Shown one piece after another: positions 1-6,104 of a stretch of 12,127 bases of DNA. Origin of the DNA: Myxococcales bacterium (GTDB lineage: Bacteria; Myxococcota_A; UBA9160; JALSIO01). The DNA lies in the NCBI GenBank assembly GCA_026989995.1, contig JALSIO010000666.1:1-12127 (forward strand), read 5' to 3'. A program made the position numbers and the translations under genes. The notes under the pieces are model-generated. The model was given only the letters and a program-made list of their open reading frames with translations, searched no databases and was not told the DNA's origin. Numbering within the stretch: position 1 is the stretch's first letter; each line of letters starts with the position of its first letter.

Positions 1-343
1 CGAGGTGCGCTACCCGGACCCGTCCTGCAACCCGTACCTGGCCTTCGCGGCCATGGCCATGGCAGGCATCGACGGGATCGAGAACAAGATCGATCCGGGT
101 GAGCCCCTCGACAAGAACATCTACGCGCTCACGCCCGAGGAGGCGGCCGGCATTCCCACCATGCCGGCGAGTCTCGAGGAGGCGCTGAACCACCTCGAGG
201 AGGACCACGAGTTCCTGCTCAAGGGGGACGTCTTCACCCGCGATGCCCTCGAGACGTGGATCGCCTACAAGCGGGAGAACGAGGTCGACCAGGTGCGCCT
301 GCGGCCGCACCCGCACGAGTTCGAGCTCTACTTCGACTGCTAG
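1..343 (+). CDS. glnA: Glutamine synthetase type I (GS I-beta), C-terminal part; 5' end outside window
   Basis: Glutamine synthetase makes glutamine from glutamate, ammonia and ATP as a cytoplasmic dodecamer. Only about the last 113 codons are present; the reading frame runs in from the left edge, so the GTG at 5 is an internal Val codon, not a start. Visible family features are the [14 protein letters not shown] stretch that closes the active-site region, the tail ending [11 protein letters not shown], and [10 protein letters not shown], which matches the adenylylation loop of GS I-beta. The Tyr codon at 122-124 is the expected AMP acceptor. By family knowledge this implies control by a GlnE adenylyltransferase/GlnD/PII cascade, none of which is in the window. 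The gene ends in TAG at 341-343, directly in front of a strong hairpin, and converges on dapB. Confidence 0.95.
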   Translation, partial: EVRYPDPSCNPYLAFAAMAMAGIDGIENKIDPGEPLDKNIYALTPEEAAGIPTMPASLEEALNHLEEDHEFLLKGDVFTRDALETWIAYKRENEVDQVRLRPHPHEFELYFDC

Positions 344-346
344 GGC

Positions 347-377
347 CCCGCGGCCCGCGCTCGGCGCGGGCCGCGGG
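347..377. terminator. 14-bp GC hairpin after glnA, possible bidirectional transcript end
   Basis: A perfect inverted repeat with 14-bp arms (347-360 and 364-377) and a TCG loop starts 4 nt after the glnA stop codon. All arm positions are G or C. No T-run follows on either strand, so it is not a canonical intrinsic terminator. It may stabilise the 3' ends of the convergent glnA and dapB transcripts or support factor-dependent termination. The inverted repeat is seen directly; the function is inferred from position. Confidence 0.6.
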
Positions 378-410
378 ATCGCCCGCCCACGGGGCGGATG
401 CCGCAGATGC

Positions 411-445
411 GGTCTCCGCCCCGTTCGCTTTCGGGGGCGGAGGTC
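411..445 (-). terminator. Hairpin downstream of dapB
   Basis: The arms CTCCGCCCC (414-422) and GGGGCGGAG (434-442) form 9 Watson-Crick pairs. They can extend to 12 with two G-U pairs and one G-C pair out to 411/445. On the dapB strand the hairpin begins 6 nt after the stop codon (452-454). There is no T-run. A smaller CCGCA-GA-TGCGG palindrome (401-412) partly overlaps it. It is the likely 3' boundary of the argH-to-dapB operon. Confidence 0.5.
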
Positions 446-451
446 GAGGCT

Positions 452-1252
452 TCAGAGCGGCTCGAGCCCGAGGACCTGCTCCATCCGGTAGAGACCGGGC
501 GGGCGGTCGAGGAGCCAGGCTGCCGCCCGCACGGCGCCGCGGGCGAAGTGGTCGCGCGTCGCCGCGCGGTGCGTGAGCTCGAGCCGTTCGCCCTCGCCGA
601 TGAAGAAGACGGTGTGCTCGCCGGGATTGTCGCCCCCGCGCAGCGTCTGCAGGCCGATGGCACCCGCCCGGCGCGGGCCCGTCTCGCCGTGACGCTCGAA
701 GACGGCCACTTCGGCGAGCTTCTGCTCGCGCGCGGCCGCGACCGCCTCCCCGAGCCGCAGCGCGGTGCCCGAAGGCGCGTCCCGCTTCCCCCGGTGGTGC
801 AGCTCGAGAATCTCCGCATCGTAGTCCTCGCCGAGCAGTCGCGCTGCGCGCCCGACGAGGTGGACGAGCACGTTCACGGCCACGGAGAAGTTCGGGGCGA
901 GGACCACCGGGACGCGAAGCGCGAGATCCCGGATCTCGCGCTGCTGCTCGGGCGCGAAGCCCGTGGTTCCCACGGCGCAGGGCACGCCGGCCTCGGCCGC
1001 GCGGCGGAGGAAGTCCACCGTCGGCCCCGGGGTGGCGAAGACGATCGCGACCTCGGCACCCGAGAGCGCCCTCGCCGGGTCGTCGGTCACGTCGATGCCT
1101 TCGGGGAGGCGGTGGCCCACCCCGGGATGCCCGGGGGCCTCGAGTGCCGAGGCCAGCCGGAGTCCGGGGTGCTCCCGGAGCGCGGCGCGCACCCGCTCGC
1201 CCATGCGGCCCAGGGCGCCCACGAGCGCCACCCGGCGGCGAGCGGCGCTCAA
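452..1252 (-). CDS. dapB: 4-hydroxy-tetrahydrodipicolinate reductase
   Basis: DapB reduces 4-hydroxy-tetrahydrodipicolinate, the DapA product, to tetrahydrodipicolinate with NAD(P)H in the diaminopimelate/lysine pathway. The protein has 266 aa, normal for the family. It has an N-terminal Rossmann domain with the nucleotide loop GALGRMG (residues 12-18) and GTTGF (95-99). The C-terminal substrate domain carries ELHHRGKRDAPSGTA (150-164), whose His pair and Lys156 are the catalytic residues of the family. The chosen start is TTG at 1252-1250, overlapping the dapA stop as TTGA. The alternative GTG at Val8 would leave almost nothing before the Rossmann strand. The Shine-Dalgarno sequence AAGGAG (1269-1264) lies inside dapA and can be locked in a hairpin, suggesting translational coupling to dapA. 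It is the last gene of the operon. Confidence 0.97.
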   Translation of the reverse strand: MSAARRRVALVGALGRMGERVRAALREHPGLRLASALEAPGHPGVGHRLPEGIDVTDDPARALSGAEVAIVFATPGPTVDFLRRAAEAGVPCAVGTTGFAPEQQREIRDLALRVPVVLAPNFSVAVNVLVHLVGRAARLLGEDYDAEILELHHRGKRDAPSGTALRLGEAVAAAREQKLAEVAVFERHGETGPRRAGAIGLQTLRGGDNPGEHTVFFIGEGERLELTHRAATRDHFARGAVRAAAWLLDRPPGLYRMEQVLGLEPL

Positions 1253-1269
1253 AGGAGCCCGAGCTCCTT
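1249..1269 (-). promoter_or_regulatory. Shine-Dalgarno-sequestering hairpin at the dapA/dapB junction
   Basis: In the mRNA, AAGGAGC (1269-1263), the loop TCGG (1262-1259) and GCTCCTT (1258-1252) form a perfect 7-bp hairpin, directly followed by the dapA stop and the overlapping TTG start of dapB. The 5' arm is the only good Shine-Dalgarno sequence for dapB, and the 3' arm contains the first base of the start codon. A ribosome finishing dapA would have to unwind this stem, which fits termination-reinitiation coupling. The pairing is read from sequence; the coupling role is inferred. Confidence 0.5.
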
Positions 1270-2121
1270 CAGGACGCCCCGCAGTCGCTCGCGGTGGGGC
1301 GCCGAAAGGGGCGTCAGCGGGAGCCGGAGCTCCTCGCCGATGGCCCCGAGCATGGCGACCGCGGCCTTCACGGGAATCGGGTTGGTCTCGCAGAAGAGGA
1401 CCTCGAACAGGGGAAGCAGGCGCCGGTGCACGTCGCGGGCGCGGTCGGGCTCACCGGCGCGGAAGGCCCGCACCAGCTCCGCCATTTCCGCGGGTGCGAG
1501 GTTGGACGAGGTGGAGATCACTCCCCGCCCGCCCACGGCCAGGATGGGGAGGGTGAGGGCATCGTCGCCCGAGAGGACTGCGAAGTCCTCGGGGCAGAGG
1601 TTCACCACCTTCGAGACCTGCTCGAGGTCGCCGCTGGCCTCCTTGACCCCCACCACCTGCTCGATCTCCGCGAGGCGCGCCATCGTCTCCGGGAGGATGT
1701 TCGATGCCGTGCGACCCGGGATGTTGTAGACGACGAGCGGGAACTCGGTCTCGCGGGCGATGGCCGCGTAGTGCTCGTAGAGGCCCTGCTGGGTCGGCTT
1801 GTTGTAGTAGGGCGAGATGAGGAGCGCTCCGTCCGCCCCGGCCTCCTTGGCGTGGCGGGTCAGGTCGATGGCTTCGCGGGTCGAGTTGGAGCCGGTGCCG
1901 GCCACCACGGGGACGCGTCCACGCGCCGCGTCGACCACGATCTCGACCACCCGGCGGTGCTCGGCGTGCGAGAGGGTCGCCGCCTCGCCGGTGGAGCCGC
2001 AGGGGACCAGGCCGTCCACCCCCGCCTCGATCTGCCGCTCGACCAGGTTCCGGAGGGCCGGCTCGTCCACCTGCCCGTCCCGGAAGGGCGTGACCAGCGC
2101 GGTCAGGACTCCTTCGAACAC
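1249..2121 (-). CDS. dapA: 4-hydroxy-tetrahydrodipicolinate synthase
   Basis: DapA condenses pyruvate with aspartate semialdehyde, the first committed step to diaminopimelate and lysine. The protein is 290 aa, a full-length (beta/alpha)8 barrel. Key residues are the Schiff-base Lys160 in VVGVKEASGD, Tyr132 in VVYNIPGR, Tyr106 in SPYYNKPT, Arg137 and the substrate loop CGSTGEAATL (41-50). Ser43 replaces the first Thr of the commoner GTTGE, a frequent variant. The start is GTG at 2121-2119, with GGGAGGAG 5-12 nt upstream. The frame stays open far upstream over dapF, but that part encodes nothing recognisable. The start lies 19 nt inside the end of dapF and the stop overlaps dapB, so translation of all three is probably coupled. 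Lysine feedback cannot be judged from the sequence. Confidence 0.97.
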   Translation of the reverse strand: MFEGVLTALVTPFRDGQVDEPALRNLVERQIEAGVDGLVPCGSTGEAATLSHAEHRRVVEIVVDAARGRVPVVAGTGSNSTREAIDLTRHAKEAGADGALLISPYYNKPTQQGLYEHYAAIARETEFPLVVYNIPGRTASNILPETMARLAEIEQVVGVKEASGDLEQVSKVVNLCPEDFAVLSGDDALTLPILAVGGRGVISTSSNLAPAEMAELVRAFRAGEPDRARDVHRRLLPLFEVLFCETNPIPVKAAVAMLGAIGEELRLPLTPLSAPHRERLRGVLKELGLL

Positions 2122-2999
2122 GACAACTCCTCCCTGCCCCGGGCGCCTGCCTCGAGCGCCTCGAGGCACACCGTGCCGGTGAAGACCTCGGCTGCCGGAC
2201 CCGTCATGAAGACACTCCCCTCCGGATCCGGCCAGGCGATCTCCAGGACGCCGCCCCGGAGCTCGATCTCGACCTCGCGGTCCACCACGCCCCGCAGCAT
2301 CGAGACCACCGCCACCGCACACGCGCCGCTTCCACAGGCCAGGGTCTCGCCGGTTCCGCGCTCCCAGGTGCGCTGCCGGATCCGGCTGCGCCCGAGCACC
2401 CGGATGAACTCCACGTTGACCCGGTTGGGAAACGCCGGGTGGTGCTCGAGGAGCGGCCCGAGCTCGGCGACCGGGGCCCGGTCCACGTCCTCCACCTCCA
2501 CCACGCAGTGGGGGTTTCCCATGGAGACGCTGCTCACGGACAGCCGGCGGCCGGCCACCTCGAGGGGGACGTCGAGGACGGGTCCACGCCCCGGCCGGAG
2601 GGTGGTGGGGATCCCGGCGGGCTCGAGCACCGGCCGACCCATGTCGACCCGCACGCGGTCCGGGCCCGCGGCCTGGGGACGCACGACGCCGGCGAGGGTC
2701 TCCACGGCGATCTCGTCCCGGTCCACCAGGCCGCGGTCGCGCAGGTACTTGTAGAAGGCCCGGATGCCGTTGGCGCACATCTCCACCTGGCTGCCGTCCG
2801 CGTTGTAGATGTCCATGCGCATGTCGGCTTGGCGCGAGGGCCGAACCACCAGCACCTGGTCGGCACCGATTCCGAAATGGCGGTCACAGAGCAGGGGGGC
2901 GAGCCGCTCGAGGTCCCGGAGCTGCTCCGGGCGGTCGTCTAGCACCACGAAGTCGTTGCCCGCGCCGTGCATCTTGGTGAAGGGGAGCGAGCGGCTCAA
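2103..2999 (-). CDS. dapF: Diaminopimelate epimerase
   Basis: DapF interconverts LL- and meso-diaminopimelate, supplying meso-DAP for peptidoglycan and for lysine. The 298-aa protein is slightly longer than the usual 270-280. It shows the family N-terminus FTKMHGAGNDFVV (7-19), the first catalytic cysteine C75 in EMCANGIRAF and the second, C222, in RGTGETLACGSGAC, plus NADGS and GNPHCV substrate-loop motifs. Ala76 and Ala81 replace the common MCGNGxRC residues; both catalytic cysteines remain. The start is TTG at 2999-2997, overlapping the upstream lipoprotein stop as TTGA, with AGGAG 8 nt before it. The next in-frame ATG is Met10 of KMHGAGND, too late for the fold. The last 19 nt overlap dapA. 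Confidence 0.96.
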   Translation of the reverse strand: MSRSLPFTKMHGAGNDFVVLDDRPEQLRDLERLAPLLCDRHFGIGADQVLVVRPSRQADMRMDIYNADGSQVEMCANGIRAFYKYLRDRGLVDRDEIAVETLAGVVRPQAAGPDRVRVDMGRPVLEPAGIPTTLRPGRGPVLDVPLEVAGRRLSVSSVSMGNPHCVVEVEDVDRAPVAELGPLLEHHPAFPNRVNVEFIRVLGRSRIRQRTWERGTGETLACGSGACAVAVVSMLRGVVDREVEIELRGGVLEIAWPDPEGSVFMTGPAAEVFTGTVCLEALEAGARGREELSCSKES

Positions 3000-3012
3000 G
3001 GAGCGGTCTCCT
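2996..3012 (-). promoter_or_regulatory. Shine-Dalgarno-sequestering hairpin at the lptM-like/dapF junction
   Basis: In the mRNA, AGGAG (3012-3008), the loop ACCG (3007-3004) and CTCCT (3003-2999) form a 5-bp hairpin, followed at once by the TGA stop that overlaps the TTG start of dapF. AGGAG is the dapF Shine-Dalgarno sequence. The arrangement (SD arm, 4-nt loop, CTCCT arm, TTGA overlap) is the same as at dapA/dapB. It is short but placed where a terminating ribosome would open it; the regulatory role is inferred. Confidence 0.45.
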
Positions 3013-3337
3013 GGGACTGCGGGGGAGCGGCCCTCCCGGGCTCCCCGGGGCCGGGTTCCCCGGCCGGCGGCCCCTCGAGGAAGGGCTCCGCCGGAGCGAG
3101 CTCCCGGGCCTGCCGGCGGCGCTCCGGTCTCTCCTCCGGTTCGGGCTCCCCGCCGGGCTCGGCTGCGTCGGGCTCGGCCGCGCCGGGCCGGGCTTCGGTG
3201 GGTATCTCCAGGGTAGCCGCCGGCTCGGGCGGGGGGGCGGGCGGCCGAGCCCGGCGCACCGGCGGCCCGTAGTTTCCACAGGCCAGCGAGGTCGAGGCGG
3301 CCAGGGCGAGCGCGGCGAGGGTCGCGGCGGGTCTCAC
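2996..3337 (-). CDS. lptM: Small LptM (YifL)-like lipoprotein with a long proline/glutamate-rich tail
   Basis: This 113-aa protein has a short positive start (MRP), a hydrophobic alanine/leucine segment (4-19) and a probable lipidation Cys20 followed by GNYGPPVRR. Small lipoproteins with a CGxxGP motif next to dapF or lysA are typical of LptM, which helps the LptD/LptE LPS translocon mature in the outer membrane. The lipobox (SLAC) is imperfect, with Ser rather than Leu at -3. Residues 28-113 are low-complexity, rich in Pro, Glu, Ala and Arg, and longer than in E. coli LptM (about 67 aa). The start is GTG at 3337-3335, overlapping the argH stop as GTGA, with GGAGG upstream. The assignment rests on the N-terminal motif and gene position; it could be an unrelated lipoprotein. 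Confidence 0.6.
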   Translation of the reverse strand: MRPAATLAALALAASTSLACGNYGPPVRRARPPAPPPEPAATLEIPTEARPGAAEPDAAEPGGEPEPEERPERRRQARELAPAEPFLEGPPAGEPGPGEPGRAAPPQSQETAP

Positions 3338-4773
3338 GCTTCGGTCCCTCCGACTCCGCCGCCCTCTTCGGCCGCGAGGGACTCCTCCTCCCGCTCGAGC
3401 TCCTCGCGGAAGGCCGCCAGGCTCTCCTCCACCCGGGCCCGAGCCGGCCCGCCGGGGAGGGCCCTCGACTCGATGGACCGCTCGAGGTCGAGGAGTTCCC
3501 CGGCCGGAGCCGGAAAGGAGGGGTGGAAGCGCCGGAGCTCCTCCCGGGTCAGCGAGCGGAGGTCGGCGGACTTCTCGAGGCAGTGGGCCACCACCCGCCC
3601 CACCGCCTGGTGCGCCTCCCGGAAGGGCACGCCCTCCCGCACCAGGACTTCCGCGAGATCGGTGGCGAGGAGCATGGGATCCTCGGCAGCCGCGCGCATG
3701 CGTTCCGGCCTCAGGCGGAGGGTCGCCAGCGCGCCGGCCGTCACGGACAGGGAGTCGCGCAGCGTACCGGCGGAGTCGAAGACTGGCTCCTTGTCCTCCT
3801 GGAGGTCGCGATTGTAGGTGAGCGGGAGGCCCTTCACGACGGTCAGGAGGGCCACCAGGTTCCCCACCGCCCGTCCGGACTTCCCGCGAACGAGCTCCGG
3901 GACATCCGGGTTCTTCTTCTGGGGCATCAGGCTGGAGCCTGTCGCGTAGGCATCGGCGAGCTCCACGAAGCCGAATTCCGCGCTCGACCAGAGCACCAGC
4001 TCCTCCGCGAGGCGCGAGAGCTGTGCCAGGCAGATGGCGCAGGACGCCAGGAACTCGAGGGCGAGATCACGGGAGGCCACGGCGTCCATGCTGTTCCGCG
4101 AGGGGCGCTGGAAGCCCAGGTCCCGCGCGGTCCGGTGCCGATCGAGGGGGAGCGTGGAGCCGGCGAGGGCCCCGGAGCCGAGCGGACACTCCTCCCGCAG
4201 CCGGGCGCCCAGGTCCCGGAAGCGCGACGCGTCGCGACCGAACATCGCCACGTAGGCGAGCCAGTGGTGCGCGAGCCGGACGGGCTGGGCCCGCTGGAGG
4301 TGGGTGTACCCGGGCAGGATCGTCTCCACGTGCTCGCCTGCCCGTTCGAGGAGGACCCCCCGGAGGACCTGGATTCCGCGCCGGGCAGCGAGGCAGGCGT
4401 CGCGGAGGTAGAGCAGCAGGTCGGTGGCGACCTGGTCGTTCCGGCTCCGGCCGGTGTGGAGGCGTCCGGCGACCGGCCCGACCCGCTCCCGCAGGCGCGC
4501 CTCGAGGTTCATGTGGATGTCCTCGAGCTCGGGGTCGAGCGGGAGGGTGCCGGCCTCGAGCTCCCGGCCGAGCTCCTCGAGACCCCGCACGAGGGCGGAA
4601 ACCTCCTCTTCCGAGAGGAGCCCCGCCCGAGCGAGCATCCGCGCGTGGGCGATCGAGCCCCGGATGTCGTGGCGGGCGAGGGCCCGGTCGAAGTGGACCG
4701 AGGCGGAGAATCGGACCACCTCCGGATCGGTCTCGGCGCGGAAGCGCCCGCCCCACGGCTTCTTGCGGCTCAT
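3334..4773 (-). CDS. argH: Argininosuccinate lyase
   Basis: ArgH splits argininosuccinate into arginine and fumarate, the last step of arginine synthesis, as a cytoplasmic homotetramer of the fumarase/aspartase superfamily. The protein is 479 aa, slightly longer than the usual 455-465. It starts SRKKPWGGRF, typical of the family. Signature regions are TGRSRNDQVATD (107-118), YTHLQRAQP with catalytic-region His158, and GSSLMPQKKN (279-288), the superfamily signature loop containing the active serine. The charged Glu/Gly-rich C-terminus (455-479) is beyond the usual end. I chose ATG at 4773-4771: a longer frame to 4839 adds only an arginine-rich stretch not seen in the family. No good Shine-Dalgarno precedes it. 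It is the first gene of the minus-strand operon and is divergent from the DAHP synthase gene. Confidence 0.97.
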   Translation of the reverse strand: MSRKKPWGGRFRAETDPEVVRFSASVHFDRALARHDIRGSIAHARMLARAGLLSEEEVSALVRGLEELGRELEAGTLPLDPELEDIHMNLEARLRERVGPVAGRLHTGRSRNDQVATDLLLYLRDACLAARRGIQVLRGVLLERAGEHVETILPGYTHLQRAQPVRLAHHWLAYVAMFGRDASRFRDLGARLREECPLGSGALAGSTLPLDRHRTARDLGFQRPSRNSMDAVASRDLALEFLASCAICLAQLSRLAEELVLWSSAEFGFVELADAYATGSSLMPQKKNPDVPELVRGKSGRAVGNLVALLTVVKGLPLTYNRDLQEDKEPVFDSAGTLRDSLSVTAGALATLRLRPERMRAAAEDPMLLATDLAEVLVREGVPFREAHQAVGRVVAHCLEKSADLRSLTREELRRFHPSFPAPAGELLDLERSIESRALPGGPARARVEESLAAFREELEREEESLAAEEGGGVGGTEA

Positions 4774-4908
4774 GATGCGCAAATCTCGGAGAATCCGGGG
4801 CCTTCCGCAACGTCTGCCGCGGATCGCCGGGCGGCGCACGCCGCCCCCGCGGGCCGCCGGGTGCTATGGTCTCGCCGGTCCAACCCCCCGACCCGAGGCA
4901 GGAATCCC
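4774..4908. promoter_or_regulatory. Divergent intergenic region between argH and the DAHP synthase gene, with candidate promoters
   Basis: On the plus strand, TG-C-TATGGT (4862-4870) looks like an extended -10 element about 40 nt before the ATG at 4909; no clear -35 is visible. On the minus strand a weak pair, TTGCGG (4810-4805) and GAGATT (4787-4782) with a 17-nt spacer, would start argH mRNA only a few bases from its ATG, agreeing with the missing Shine-Dalgarno. In between lies a perfect inverted repeat, GGGCGGC (4829-4835) and GCCGCCC (4840-4846), that could be an operator or simply GC-rich sequence. The promoter calls are inferences. Confidence 0.4.
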
Positions 4909-6027
4909 ATGATCATCGTGATGAAGGCCGACGTGGGGCCCGATTCGCCGGACGTGGCCCAGGTGGTCCGGCTCGCCGAGTCCTATCCCGGCGTTCGGAC
5001 CCAGATGCACCGCATCGTGGGCGCGACCCGATCGGTGGTGGAGATCTACCTGATCGGCCCGACCGGGGTCCTTCCGACCGAGCCCTTCGAGGAGATCGCC
5101 GGGGTCGAGAAGGTGGTCCGGGTGACGGAGAAGTTCCGGACGATCGGGCGCCACGACGGCGGTCTCGATGCGGTGGGGTTCACCTACAACGGCGTCCACC
5201 TGTCGCAGGACACCTTTCACGTCTTCCCCGGCCTGTGCGCCGTGGACACCCCGGAGAATCTCGACGCGACCTTCGCGGCCCTCGCCCGGCACGGCATCCA
5301 GACCGCCCGCGCAGGCGTCTACAAGCCGCGGACCAGCCCCTACGACTTCCAGGGACTCGGTGCGTCGTGCCTGCCGTGGGTGCTCGAGTCTGCCGGGCGC
5401 CATGGGATCCGCATCGTGGCCATGGAAGTGACCCGCGAGCGGCACATCGAGGAGATCTACGGCGCCCTCGAGCAGACCGGCCGTCCCACGGGGGTGATGC
5501 TCCAGATCGGGACCCGCAATGCCCAGAACTTCGAGCTGCTCAAGGCCGTGGGCCAGCAGACCGAGCTCCCGGTGCTCTTCAAGCGCGGGATGGGCATCAC
5601 GCTCGAGGAGTCGCTCAACGCCTGCGAGTACGTCGCCTCGGGGGGCAACCACAAGATCGTCTTCTGTCTGCGCGGTGTGAAGAGCCACCTCGGCGACCCC
5701 CATCGGAACCTGGTGGATTTCGGGCACGTCCCGGTGGTGCGGCGGCTCACCCGGCTGCCGGTGTGCGTGGACCCCTCCCACTCGGTCGGGCGGCGCGCCA
5801 TCGCCCCCGACGGGCTCCTCGACATCTTCCACGTGACCGCCCAGGGCGTCATCGCCGGCGCCAACATGGTGCTCGTCGACTTCCACCCGCACCCCGAAGA
5901 GGCGCTCTGCGACGGTCCGCAGGCGCTGCTCCTCGAGGAGCTGCCCCACTTCCTCGACGACGCCCGCATCGTGCGGCGCGCCTACGAGGAGCGGGTGAAG
6001 CGCGTGGGGCAGCCGGCCGCGTCCTGA
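4909..6027 (+). CDS. aroF: DAHP synthase, type I-beta family (divergent)
   Basis: The family condenses phosphoenolpyruvate and erythrose-4-phosphate to DAHP, opening the shikimate pathway. The 372-aa protein has an N-terminal ferredoxin-like regulatory domain (about 1-80; MIIVMKADVG, VEKVVRVTEKFR) and a barrel with GVYKPRTSPYDFQGLG (136-151), LQIGTRNAQNFELLK (198-212), LFKRGM with Lys225, and DPSHSVGRR (288-296). Of the four metal ligands, Cys110 (PGLCAVD), His291 and Asp335 (ALCDGPQ) are kept. Asp324 (VDFHPHP) stands where the family has Glu (EVHPxP). CLRG (253-256) replaces CERG and RAG replaces RGG. It may still be a DAHP synthase or may have shifted in activity. The start is ATG with AGGA 5 nt upstream. 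It is divergent from argH, and the PBP gene starts 77 nt downstream. Confidence 0.8.
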   Translation: MIIVMKADVGPDSPDVAQVVRLAESYPGVRTQMHRIVGATRSVVEIYLIGPTGVLPTEPFEEIAGVEKVVRVTEKFRTIGRHDGGLDAVGFTYNGVHLSQDTFHVFPGLCAVDTPENLDATFAALARHGIQTARAGVYKPRTSPYDFQGLGASCLPWVLESAGRHGIRIVAMEVTRERHIEEIYGALEQTGRPTGVMLQIGTRNAQNFELLKAVGQQTELPVLFKRGMGITLEESLNACEYVASGGNHKIVFCLRGVKSHLGDPHRNLVDFGHVPVVRRLTRLPVCVDPSHSVGRRAIAPDGLLDIFHVTAQGVIAGANMVLVDFHPHPEEALCDGPQALLLEELPHFLDDARIVRRAYEERVKRVGQPAAS

Positions 6028-6038
6028 CACCCGGTCAC

Positions 6039-6100
6039 CCCCGGCCCCGGGGCTAGACTCCCCGGCGCGGGGCCGCTCGCAGAAGCGTGGCCCCGGGAGG
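6039..6100 (+). promoter_or_regulatory. Leader of the PBP gene: -10-like hexamer, hairpins and Shine-Dalgarno
   Basis: A CCCCGG-CC-CCGGGG palindrome (6039-6052) lies just after the DAHP synthase stop. TAGACT (6054-6059) follows and could be a -10 element, without a clear -35. GGGGCC-GCT (6069-6077) can pair with AGC and GGCCCC (6084-6086, 6089-6094), leaving a GT bulge. That hairpin directly abuts the GGGAGG Shine-Dalgarno (6095-6100), which sits 4 nt before the ATG at 6105. This Shine-Dalgarno decides the start against the GTG at 6087. Confidence 0.35.
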
Positions 6101-6104
6101 GGCG

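Noticed and set aside
398..1729. Plus-strand open frame of 443 codons antisense to dapB and dapA
   Set aside because: No domain, biased composition, and dapB/dapA are unambiguous on the other strand.
2122..2778. In-frame upstream extension of dapA giving a 509-codon frame
   Set aside because: It overlaps dapF in another frame and is Arg/Gly/Pro-rich. The family start at GTG 2121 has a strong Shine-Dalgarno.
2996..3337. Lipoprotein gene as a decayed lysA remnant
   Set aside because: It has its own start, a signal peptide and a CGxxGP motif like LptM, and no similarity to diaminopimelate decarboxylase.
3523..4908. In-frame upstream extension of the DAHP synthase gene across argH
   Set aside because: The extension is antisense to argH and encodes no known domain. 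The family N-terminus begins exactly at ATG 4909 with a Shine-Dalgarno.
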